NCBI GenBank assembly: GCA_963579995.1 | Contig: CAUZIY010000111.1 | Span: forward strand, 1 to 10,409 | Length of the DNA: 10,409 nt | DNA from: UBA6626 sp963579995 | GTDB lineage: Bacteria; Planctomycetota; Phycisphaerae; Phycisphaerales; Phycisphaeraceae | Reading direction: 5' to 3' | In this document: positions 1 to 6,703 of the stretch, piece by piece | How the letters are laid out: each line of letters opens with the position of its first letter | Position numbering within the stretch: the stretch's first letter is position 1 | Notes under the pieces: model-generated | Databases searched by the model: none | The model's input: the letters and a program-made list of their open reading frames with translations, nothing else | What the model was told of the DNA's origin: nothing | Program-made: the position numbers and the translations under genes

Positions 1-2019
1 CTAAACATGCTGTCATTTTGGATCTCAGTGCCGGTTAGCATATTGATTATCGCCAGTTTCTGGGTGCCTGCCGGTTCGGCTGGAGGAGGGTGGACGATGT
101 ATCCACCGTTGTCCGGTGGAAAAGGTGGCGTCATGTCATCCACCATTGGAACCCACTTGTGGGTTATTGGTGTTGGAATGGTTGGCTTCGTGTCCATTGT
201 GGGTGCGTTAAATTATATCACGACCATCATCAATATGCGGGCACCTGGCATGTCGATGTTTCGTCTGCCGCTGACTGTGTGGGCATTGTTCATTACCGCC
301 ATCCTGCAGGTATTTGCAACACCAGTATTGACCGCGACGATGATCCTCCTGTTTTTTGATCGCGTACTGGGGACAATGTTTTTCGCCCCGATTGTCGAGC
401 AGCTTGTCGATGGTGTGCCGGTGATGAAAGCAGTTGGTGGGCAGCCGCTTCTATTTCAGCACTTGTTCTGGTTTTATTCCCATCCAGCGGTGTACATCAT
501 GATTCTGCCAGCGATGGGCGTCGTCAGTGATGTGATTTCCGCCTATGCCCGCAAGCCAATATTTGGCTATCGCCCCATGGTTTACGCGATCTGCGCAATT
601 GCCATACTTGGCTTTATCGTTTGGGGTCACCATATGTTTCAGTCGGGCATGAATCCCGTGTTGGGTACGACGTTTATGTTTTCGACCATCCTGATCGCGG
701 TCCCGTCTGCCATTAAAACCTTTAACTGGCTTGGTACGCTCTGGGGTGGTGACATCCGGTTTACACCGGCAATGTTACACGCACTAGGATTTGTGAGTAT
801 GTTTGTGATTGGCGGTCTGTCCGGCATTTTCATGGCTGCGGCACCGGTCGATATATATATTCACGACACATACTTTATCGTTGCTCATATCCACTATGTT
901 TTATTCGGTGGATCAATCTTCGGCATCTTTGCCGGGATTTATCATTGGTTTCCCAAGATTTTTGGCCGCGAGATGAATATACGCTGGGGGTATGTTCACT
1001 TTTGGCTCACATTCATTGCCTTCAACGGCACCTTTTTCATCATGCACGTGCTGGGTGTCGGTGGGCACCCACGCCGTTACGCCTCGATTATGGAATACCC
1101 TACACTCCAACACTTGCAGCCCATGAACGTCATCATGACGCTATGGGCAATGTCGTTGGGGATGGCTCAAATTCCTTTTTTCTACAACTTTTTTGTCAGT
1201 ATGCCGCGTAAGTTGGCGCGGGGGATTGTGGCGGCATTTCTCGTTGTCTTGGTCGGATCAACGGTGATCGGAGTGAGTTACTGGACCGGCCCTGCTTGGG
1301 AGGTGGCCGATGGTCGCGCAATAGCGGCCGATGCGGGGGCTAGAAACTGGTTGGGCTACATTGCATTATTTGCGGGTCTAATTGCATTGTTGGTGATGTG
1401 GCTGCGTTGCCTTCCGAGGATTAGTAAGGTCTTTTCGGTACTCATTATGGTGCCATTAATGCTGTACTTCCTGAGCGTGATTCAAAGTGCGCGAGCTGGC
1501 ACGCTTGTGGCCGTCAATTTGCAAGTCCTTCATGACCTGATGGTGGCCACCGGACATGGCATCATTGCCGGTGTCATGATTGTGGTTGTCGTGTTTGCGA
1601 TTTGGGCCATTGGCGGAGCATTGGGTGTGCCCGCTCTGTTGCAACGTGTGCTGTATCTCGTGTTCCTGCCAGCGTTCTTAGCGCCATTTATTTTGAAGGA
1701 TGACATCTATCTTCTTCTTGGGATGGCGGGTTTGATGGAGCATCGTTGGGTTATTTTGTTTCTTGCTGCGATCCCAGGATTGCTTTACCTGATACTCCGA
1801 CGTCCTCGTGATGAGTTTGGCACCAAAGCCGAGATCAACCCGCATGACCTTAACTCGCTTGAATGGGTCGCTCAGTCGCCTCCAATACATACCAACTTCG
1901 ATGAGATTCCCACCGTGTATCGTGGCCCTTATGAATACAGTTCGCCGGCGGTGGAAGAAGATTTTCTCCCCCAGAACAGGGTTTTGCCACAAGGTGTGGT
2001 CGAGCCCATGGGGCATTGA
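1..2019 (+). CDS. ctaD: Cytochrome c oxidase subunit I, A2 type, 5'-truncated by window
   Basis: Catalytic subunit of an aa3-type heme-copper oxidase; it reduces O2 to water in the membrane and pumps protons. The reading frame is open at base 1, so the start and the helices carrying one heme a ligand and the D-channel aspartate lie upstream. Visible active-site residues are the CuB histidine and cross-linked tyrosine in YSHPAVY (475-495), the CuB His-His pair (628-633), the K-channel lysine in SAIKTFNW (715-717), HDTY near the Mg site, and the heme a3/heme a histidines in VAHIHYVL (886-894). The usual D-channel glutamate (HPEVY) is alanine and is preceded by Tyr-Ser, which defines the A2 subtype in the literature. 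After the normal last core helix come about 200 extra, mostly hydrophobic residues (about 1213-1836) before the conserved LEW...SPP...VYRGPYEY tail (from 1858). The stop abuts the ctaA reading frame. Family assignment is certain; the length of the missing N-terminus is unknown. Confidence 0.97.
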   Translation, partial: LNMLSFWISVPVSILIIASFWVPAGSAGGGWTMYPPLSGGKGGVMSSTIGTHLWVIGVGMVGFVSIVGALNYITTIINMRAPGMSMFRLPLTVWALFITAILQVFATPVLTATMILLFFDRVLGTMFFAPIVEQLVDGVPVMKAVGGQPLLFQHLFWFYSHPAVYIMILPAMGVVSDVISAYARKPIFGYRPMVYAICAIAILGFIVWGHHMFQSGMNPVLGTTFMFSTILIAVPSAIKTFNWLGTLWGGDIRFTPAMLHALGFVSMFVIGGLSGIFMAAAPVDIYIHDTYFIVAHIHYVLFGGSIFGIFAGIYHWFPKIFGREMNIRWGYVHFWLTFIAFNGTFFIMHVLGVGGHPRRYASIMEYPTLQHLQPMNVIMTLWAMSLGMAQIPFFYNFFVSMPRKLARGIVAAFLVVLVGSTVIGVSYWTGPAWEVADGRAIAADAGARNWLGYIALFAGLIALLVMWLRCLPRISKVFSVLIMVPLMLYFLSVIQSARAGTLVAVNLQVLHDLMVATGHGIIAGVMIVVVVFAIWAIGGALGVPALLQRVLYLVFLPAFLAPFILKDDIYLLLGMAGLMEHRWVILFLAAIPGLLYLILRRPRDEFGTKAEINPHDLNSLEWVAQSPPIHTNFDEIPTVYRGPYEYSSPAVEEDFLPQNRVLPQGVVEPMGH

Positions 2020-2030
2020 GTGCCTGGCGT

Positions 2031-2038
2031 AGGCAGGA
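2031..2038 (+). promoter_or_regulatory. Ribosome binding site deciding the ctaA start
   Basis: AGGCAGGA lies 5 bases before ATG 2044. It is a much better Shine-Dalgarno match than the bases before GTG 2020 or GTG 2149, so it is the main reason for the chosen start. The added N-terminus of about 35 residues is not part of the conserved enzyme, so this choice could be wrong. Confidence 0.5.
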
Positions 2039-2043
2039 TACAG

Positions 2044-3267
2044 ATGCCGATGGTGAAAACACCTGACAAATCGGTCATGCGTTACTCAAGTTGTGGCTTC
2101 AATGTCATTCGGTTCCTGGGCAAAAAATGTCCTGAAAGTGGATCGCATGTGAGCAGGAATAATGCAACTGCGCAGCATTACTCGAAATGGTTGCACCGCT
2201 ACGCGGTTCTTCTTGTCATTGCGACATTCTCACTCGTGATTTTGGGTGGAACTGTTACAAGCAAGGGGGCTGGTTTGGCGGTTCCGGATTGGCCCACGAG
2301 CTATGGCCATGGCATGTTTGAACTGCCGTGGATGATGTGGGTGGGAAATATCTTTTGGGAGCATTTACACCGTTTGGCTGGCGCGACTGTTGGAATATTG
2401 TGCATCGTAATGGCGGCTTGGCTGTGGGTTAGCCAGCAACATCGACCATGGTTGCGTTGGAGTGGTGTAGGATTATTAGGCTTGGTTATTTTGCAGGGTG
2501 TGATGGGCGGGCTGCGTGTTACAGAACTATCAATTGCGCTAGCGATTATGCATGGCGTGATGGGTCAGCTCTTTTTGTGTTTAACGGTGTTTATTGCCGC
2601 TGCCACCAGTGCATACTGGACCTTGGGGGATCAGCAAGCTATTGGGAGAGATGGGTTGGATCGGTTGCGAGTTTACCGTTATCTGGGGCGATTTTCCGCA
2701 TTCTTTTTTGTCGTTCTGCTCATCCAGTTGATTCTTGGTGCAGCGATGCGGCATTCAGAAGCGGGGCTGGCAATTTTTGATTTCCCATCTGCATACGGTC
2801 AATTGGTGCCTCCTTTCAGTCAATCAGGGATTGCCGAGGCGACAGAGAAAATACTTGACGAGGGGGACACTTGGTTGACGGCATACTTTACGCCAATGCA
2901 AGTGGCAGTTCATTTTTCGCATCGGGTTTGGGCAATCGTAGTGCTTGCTGTAGGCGGTTGGTTTATTGTTCGATTGTCACGGCATGCCGTTGGCCAACCG
3001 TTGCTGTTACGGCCTGCAGCTGCTATTACTTTGATGTTAATCATGCAGGCTGCTTTGGGCGCTGCGGTGATTTGGTCCGGTCGTCACAGCGAGGTGGCAA
3101 CCGCTCACCAGGCACTTGGTGCTGCGATTCTGGCAACGTCCTCGCTTTTGTTGGTCCGATTAATGCGGCTCAACCTGAGGTCTGTAATACCATCGAATCA
3201 AGGGGAAAAGGTTGTTGATTTGCAAACTTCCACCAGTTCATCGTCATTGAAAGTAGTAGGTGCATGA
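2044..3267 (+). CDS. ctaA: Heme A synthase (Cox15/CtaA)
   Basis: Membrane enzyme that oxidises the C8 methyl of heme O to a formyl group, giving heme A for the oxidase encoded by its neighbours. About eight membrane segments form two related halves: GAGLAVPDWPTSYG in the first is echoed by EAGLAIFDFPSAYG in the second. The four expected heme-ligand histidines are present: EHLHR (His about 109 from this start), MHGVMGQ (about 170), HFSHR (about 293) and AHQALG (about 355). The cysteine pair of Bacillus CtaA is not seen, as in the Cox15-like class. The start is ambiguous. The frame is open from GTG 2020, directly after the ctaD stop. ATG 2044 has the best ribosome site (AGGCAGGA, 5-base spacer). 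GTG 2149 would begin just before the conserved domain and give about 372 residues. I chose 2044. The 3' end overlaps ctaB by 4 bases (ATGA), which suggests translational coupling. Confidence 0.95.
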   Translation: MPMVKTPDKSVMRYSSCGFNVIRFLGKKCPESGSHVSRNNATAQHYSKWLHRYAVLLVIATFSLVILGGTVTSKGAGLAVPDWPTSYGHGMFELPWMMWVGNIFWEHLHRLAGATVGILCIVMAAWLWVSQQHRPWLRWSGVGLLGLVILQGVMGGLRVTELSIALAIMHGVMGQLFLCLTVFIAAATSAYWTLGDQQAIGRDGLDRLRVYRYLGRFSAFFFVVLLIQLILGAAMRHSEAGLAIFDFPSAYGQLVPPFSQSGIAEATEKILDEGDTWLTAYFTPMQVAVHFSHRVWAIVVLAVGGWFIVRLSRHAVGQPLLLRPAAAITLMLIMQAALGAAVIWSGRHSEVATAHQALGAAILATSSLLLVRLMRLNLRSVIPSNQGEKVVDLQTSTSSSSLKVVGA

Positions 3268-4181
3268 CGCAACTGACCGGGCCATCCGAGCAATCTTGGT
3301 CGTTACGGACAACAAGTCCAGCAACTTGGTGTGCCAAGGTTGCACCCTACGCCAAGCTGACCAAACCGCGATTAACCACCATGGTGGTCATAACCACTCT
3401 TGTCGGGTTTGCAATGGGTGCCGAGCAGTGGTCCTGGCTTGCATTGGCAGCGACTTTAATCGGCACCGCTTTGTCCTGTATTGGCGCTGGTGTATTCAAC
3501 CAGATCCACGAGCGACGTGTGGACGCGGTAATGCACCGCACGATGAATCGTCCACTACCTGCAGGGCAAATATCAGTAACTCATGCGGGGGTATTTGCGT
3601 TTTCATGCTGTTTTCTGGGTGTGGTTCTGCTGGCGTGCTTAACTACGTTTCTTGTCGCGATAATTACGTTAGCCATCATCATTCTCTACGTTTTCGTCTA
3701 CACACCGCTCAAGCGAAAGAGTAGTTTGTCGACGGTAGTTGGTGCAGTACCAGGCGCACTGCCTCCGGTTGTTGGCTACGTCGCGGCTACGGGGCGACTT
3801 GGTGCCGAGGCTTGGCTTCTTTTTGTCATCATGTTCGTATGGCAGTTACCGCATTTCCTGGCCATCGCTTGGATCTATCGAGAAGATTATGCGCGGGCTA
3901 ATCTACCCGTGTTGACCGTGCTCGACCCCGAAGGTTCGACCGTTTTCCGTCAGATTCTTCTAGGTACCATCGTGTTACTGCCGTTGACCGCTGCTCCTAC
4001 ACTGTTGGGGATCTCTGGTACCCTCTATTTGTTCGGCGGATTGTCTGCTGCCGCCATGTTCTTGGCCTTTGCCATTTGTGTGGCTGTGACACGCACACAG
4101 TTACATGCACGAAGATTGTTTTTTGCATCGCTTGTTTATTTACCCATTGTTCTTGGATTGATGCTTGTAGATAAGGTTTAA
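3264..4181 (+). CDS. ctaB: Protoheme IX farnesyltransferase (heme O synthase)
   Basis: Integral membrane prenyltransferase of the UbiA superfamily. It attaches a farnesyl group to heme B to make heme O, the substrate of the adjacent heme A synthase. The protein has 305 residues, normal for the family, with multiple hydrophobic segments from about residue 38. Signature motifs are YAKLTKPRLT near residue 30, the Mg-diphosphate site with N79, E83 and D87 in NQIHERRVD followed by MHRTMNRPLPAG, YTPLKRKSSLSTVVGAVPGA (about 146-165), and the second site WQLPHFLAIAWIYREDYARA (about 193-212). The start ATG overlaps the ctaA stop (ATGA), and only two bases separate its stop from ctaE, so all three are probably co-translated. 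The N-terminal 25 residues are polar and not conserved. Identification is secure. Confidence 0.97.
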   Translation: MTQLTGPSEQSWSLRTTSPATWCAKVAPYAKLTKPRLTTMVVITTLVGFAMGAEQWSWLALAATLIGTALSCIGAGVFNQIHERRVDAVMHRTMNRPLPAGQISVTHAGVFAFSCCFLGVVLLACLTTFLVAIITLAIIILYVFVYTPLKRKSSLSTVVGAVPGALPPVVGYVAATGRLGAEAWLLFVIMFVWQLPHFLAIAWIYREDYARANLPVLTVLDPEGSTVFRQILLGTIVLLPLTAAPTLLGISGTLYLFGGLSAAAMFLAFAICVAVTRTQLHARRLFFASLVYLPIVLGLMLVDKV

Positions 4182-4183
4182 CC

Positions 4184-4834
4184 ATGACCCATGCTTCAGT
4201 AAACGCGAACCATTCGCCCGATCATGGTCACGATGAGTCCGGGCCACTTATGGCTCACGGCTCAATTTTGCAGACGCAGATTACCAACGGCAAGATTTGC
4301 ATGTGGCTGTTCCTTGGTTCAGAGATCATGTTTTTCACTGGTTTGATCGGCGCCTACATTGTGCTGCGATTTGGGCAGGGGCCAGGCAATTGGCCATCAC
4401 CAGATAAGACACTCAATGTTCCGCTGACAGCGATCAACACATTTTTTTTGATATGTTCCTCGGTTACGCTGGTATGGGCGTTACAGTCCTTTCAGCGTGA
4501 GCAGCCAGCGAAGGGTAACTTGGGGTTGCTGGCAACAACCCTCATTGGCGCACTATTTGTGGGTGTTCAGGCATATGAATACATCGAACTTCTTGGTGTG
4601 GGTATGGCGCCAGACACGAATCTGTTTGGCAGTTGCTTTTATGTCATGACTGGCTTTCATGGTTTTCACGTATTGGTCGGTGTGCTTTCACTCGCGTGGC
4701 TGACGGTAATGGGTTTTCTTGGAAAGTTTGGCCCGACCTATTCGCAGTACGCTCCAATTGAACTGACGGGTCTCTACTGGCACTTTGTAGATTTAGTTTG
4801 GATTATTCTATTTGCAATTGTGTACTTAATGTAA
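4184..4834 (+). CDS. ctaE: Cytochrome c oxidase subunit III, short 5-helix form
   Basis: Non-catalytic core subunit of the heme-copper oxidase, which in this family stabilises subunit I and supports proton uptake. The 216-residue protein has five hydrophobic helices, not the seven of mitochondrial-type COX3; in caa3 oxidases the two missing helices are often joined to subunit I. Diagnostic motifs are FLGSEIMFFTGLIGAY (about 43-58), the buried E47, VQAYEY (about 128-133), FYVMTGFHGFHVLVG (about 152-166) and the C-terminal YWHFVDLVW (about 198-206). The first 26 residues are hydrophilic and contain five histidines. AAGG (4173-4176) is a plausible ribosome site. The gene follows ctaB by 2 bases and is separated from the subunit IV gene by about 50 bases containing a small hairpin. 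Confidence 0.96.
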   Translation: MTHASVNANHSPDHGHDESGPLMAHGSILQTQITNGKICMWLFLGSEIMFFTGLIGAYIVLRFGQGPGNWPSPDKTLNVPLTAINTFFLICSSVTLVWALQSFQREQPAKGNLGLLATTLIGALFVGVQAYEYIELLGVGMAPDTNLFGSCFYVMTGFHGFHVLVGVLSLAWLTVMGFLGKFGPTYSQYAPIELTGLYWHFVDLVWIILFAIVYLM

Positions 4835-4835
4835 G

Positions 4836-4854
4836 GTCGCTTGTATTGAGCGAC
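4836..4854 (+). other. Intergenic hairpin between ctaE and subunit IV gene
   Basis: GTCGCT (4836-4841) and AGCGAC (4849-4854) are perfect complements around a 7-base loop, starting two bases after the ctaE stop. No run of T follows directly (only TATTTT at 4860-4865), so it is not a convincing terminator. It may be an mRNA processing or stability element in the only real gap of the oxidase operon. Confidence 0.4.
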
Positions 4855-4886
4855 AGTCACTATTTTCAGTGCACCTGGGAATGACG

Positions 4887-5324
4887 ATGGCACATAAGAA
4901 CAACCACTCGGTCAATTTGCTTACCTGCTTTCTGCTATTGTTGGTTTTTACAGCGGCAGAAATAGCGCTTTATGAAGTCTGGCGACAGACGGGATTTGTC
5001 CCCAAATTGGTGCTGGTGTTTCTTATCTTCGTGTTCACCATCCCCAAAGCTGCCATCGTGATGATCTATTTCATGCATCTCAAATTCGAAAAGCCGCTGC
5101 TTGTCATGCTCGCGCTGGCACCATTTGTAACCGTTGCCATCTTGGTTCTTGTTACCCTTACGGATTCTCAGACGTTAGCGCCTCGGATTTATACCCGCGC
5201 TTCCGATCTTTCAACTTTCAAAACCATTCATCACCACGGTGACGAAGAAGAACATCCCAGTGGCTCACACGACAATGCGCATGGGGGGCATGATGAGTCT
5301 GAAGTGGATGCCGAGATAGAATGA
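4887..5324 (+). CDS. ctaF: Cytochrome c oxidase subunit IV family protein (COX4_pro/CyoD-like)
   Basis: Small accessory membrane subunit of bacterial heme-copper oxidases, thought to help assemble or stabilise the CuB site and subunit I. From ATG 4887 it has 145 residues. Three hydrophobic segments lie at about 11-30, 41-63 and 71-91, and the family hallmark is PKAAIVMIYFMHLKFE in and after the second. GTG 4869 and ATG 4881 are in-frame alternatives. ATG 4887 is preferred because TGGGA sits 6 bases upstream and the protein then begins with a typical short polar N-terminus. After residue about 112 there is an unusual hydrophilic tail with seven histidines and many Asp/Glu residues, which looks metal-binding; the core family usually ends soon after the third helix. 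The stop overlaps the ATG of the ABC ATPase gene, so the two are probably coupled. The gene symbol is by position and family, not by experiment. Confidence 0.87.
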   Translation: MAHKNNHSVNLLTCFLLLLVFTAAEIALYEVWRQTGFVPKLVLVFLIFVFTIPKAAIVMIYFMHLKFEKPLLVMLALAPFVTVAILVLVTLTDSQTLAPRIYTRASDLSTFKTIHHHGDEEEHPSGSHDNAHGGHDESEVDAEIE

Positions 5325-6415
5325 TGTCTTTTGCGGCGTCTGTGCCTCCGGAAATTCCTCTGGATTCACTCAATTCTAGTGCATCCGCGTCCGGTTCACC
5401 GCGAATTAATTCGCCGGCTGCGGTCAGTGTTCGTGGTTTGACCCATGCCTATCCGCCGCCTCGTCGGCGGCGAAAGTCCAGGGCTGATGAGGTGTCAGGT
5501 CCTGAGACTACTGCGTTATTACATGCTTTGGTGGATGTGGATTTTGAGATTCAACGTGGCGAGATCTTTGGACTACTCGGTCCAAATGGCAGCGGTAAGA
5601 CAACATTATTTCGGGTATTGGCGACCTTGTTGCGACCCAGCCAAGGGTCAGTTTCAATTTTCGGATACGATCTCGCTACGCAAGCTCAACTCGTCCGGCA
5701 GCAGCTGGGCATCGTGTTTCAGATGCCCAGCTTAGACATAAAACTTTCGGCCGAAGAGAACCTGGCGTGCCAGGGGCATCTGTATGGACTGTCGGGTCGC
5801 AATCTGCGCCGCAGGATTTCCTCATTACTGATGGAGTTCGAATTGGATGATCGGTGCAGTGAGTACATCGAGCGGTTCAGTGGTGGAATGCGTCGGCGTG
5901 TCGAATTGGCCAAAGCTCTATTGCACCAACCCCGCCTACTTTTACTCGATGAGCCGGCGACCGGATTGGACCCCGGTGCACGCTTGGATCTTATTGATCA
6001 ATTGCAACGGATGCAACGTAAGCTGGGTGTCACGGTCGCGTTGACGACGCACCACCTCGAGGATGCAGATCGGTGCGATCGGTTGGCGATTATGTGTAAA
6101 GGGAAATTGGTTGCCGTCGATACGCCGGCGGGCCTCAAGGCACGTGTGGGTGGCAATATAATCACTGTTCAACCAGCCCAACCCTCACGATCAGATGAGA
6201 TTTGCAAGGTGATTACAGATCAATTCGGACCCTGGTCAGCTGCGAGTGCACCCACGGTACACCATGGAAAAATATACATTCATCGAGATGATGGGCCTGC
6301 ATTCGTTGCATCGCTCGGGACGCTATTGTCTCAAGATGTAGCGGTGATCAGTGTCGGCAAGCCAACTCTCGAGGACGTGTTTCTTCATTTGACCGGTCAC
6401 ACTTTATGGAATTAG
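5321..6415 (+). CDS. ABC transporter ATP-binding protein, DrrA/CcmA-like ABC-2 type
   Basis: Cytoplasmic ATPase that should power an ABC-2 type exporter. The nucleotide-binding domain is complete: Walker A GPNGSGKT (87-94), Q-loop Q134, signature FSGGM (186-190), Walker B LLLLDEP (206-212), D-loop GLDP (215-218) and switch histidine H244 in TTHHLED. A DrrA-like C-terminal domain of about 90 residues ends in TLEDVFLHLTG, typical of the family. The first 35 residues are Ser/Pro-rich and low in complexity, and a basic stretch (PPPRRRRKSR, about 46-55) interrupts the start of the ATPase fold before residue 65. Two adjacent ATGs (5321, 5324) are possible starts, and the gene overlaps the subunit IV stop. 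Its position suggests a role tied to oxidase biogenesis, perhaps metal or heme handling, but that is inference and the substrate is unknown. No membrane partner is encoded after it. Confidence 0.93.
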   Translation: MMSFAASVPPEIPLDSLNSSASASGSPRINSPAAVSVRGLTHAYPPPRRRRKSRADEVSGPETTALLHALVDVDFEIQRGEIFGLLGPNGSGKTTLFRVLATLLRPSQGSVSIFGYDLATQAQLVRQQLGIVFQMPSLDIKLSAEENLACQGHLYGLSGRNLRRRISSLLMEFELDDRCSEYIERFSGGMRRRVELAKALLHQPRLLLLDEPATGLDPGARLDLIDQLQRMQRKLGVTVALTTHHLEDADRCDRLAIMCKGKLVAVDTPAGLKARVGGNIITVQPAQPSRSDEICKVITDQFGPWSAASAPTVHHGKIYIHRDDGPAFVASLGTLLSQDVAVISVGKPTLEDVFLHLTGHTLWN

Positions 6416-6633
6416 GTGGTTGTGACCAGCCGATCATCGTGCTATTGGGCGGAGTTATGAAGCGTGTCATCTGGACCGTCGGTGAAAAACAGAAGGCAAT
6501 GATTGGCGGTTGCTACCCGGCACGGAGCACCAATGTGTTCAGTGACCCAATAGGTGGTCAATCTGGATCGGTAGAGGTGCTTCATCAAGCAAAGGGTGAC
6601 GTTGATAAAGAGAACCAGAATGTTCAGGGCTAA
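6406..6633 (+). CDS. Doubtful small reading frame in the gap after the ABC ATPase
   Basis: A 75-codon frame starts at an ATG overlapping the last 10 bases of the ABC ATPase gene. There is no Shine-Dalgarno sequence before it; the internal ATG 6457 has GGAG only two bases upstream. The product has one short hydrophobic patch (PIIVLLGGV, residues 9-17) and otherwise a polar sequence that I do not recognise. It does not look like the N-terminus of an ABC-2 permease. It could be a chance frame, a small coupled protein or remnant sequence. It is listed because it is the only frame in this gap. Confidence 0.15.
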   Translation: MELGGCDQPIIVLLGGVMKRVIWTVGEKQKAMIGGCYPARSTNVFSDPIGGQSGSVEVLHQAKGDVDKENQNVQG

Positions 6634-6703
6634 GAAGTTATTCAGTCGAAGTTGTAATGGAAATGTGTGATGTATAGATCCTATTAGGGAGATTGATCTT
6701 GCA
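6416..6703. other. 288-base intergenic region between oxidase operon and carbamoyltransferase gene
   Basis: Apart from the doubtful small frame, I see a hairpin at the ABC stop (TGGT-TGTG-ACCA, 6417-6428), a 5-bp hairpin TGACC...GGTCA within about 6541-6558, and a weak promoter candidate near the 3' end. None of the hairpins is followed by a T-run, so no intrinsic terminator can be claimed. Confidence 0.5.
6652..6678 (+). promoter_or_regulatory. Weak sigma70-like promoter candidate before the carbamoyltransferase gene
   Basis: TTGTAA (6652-6657) and TATAGA (6673-6678) resemble -35 and -10 boxes but are only 15 bases apart, and TG precedes the -10 box directly. The position, about 26 bases before the start codon, is reasonable for a gene separated from the upstream operon. 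The match is poor enough to occur by chance. Confidence 0.25.
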
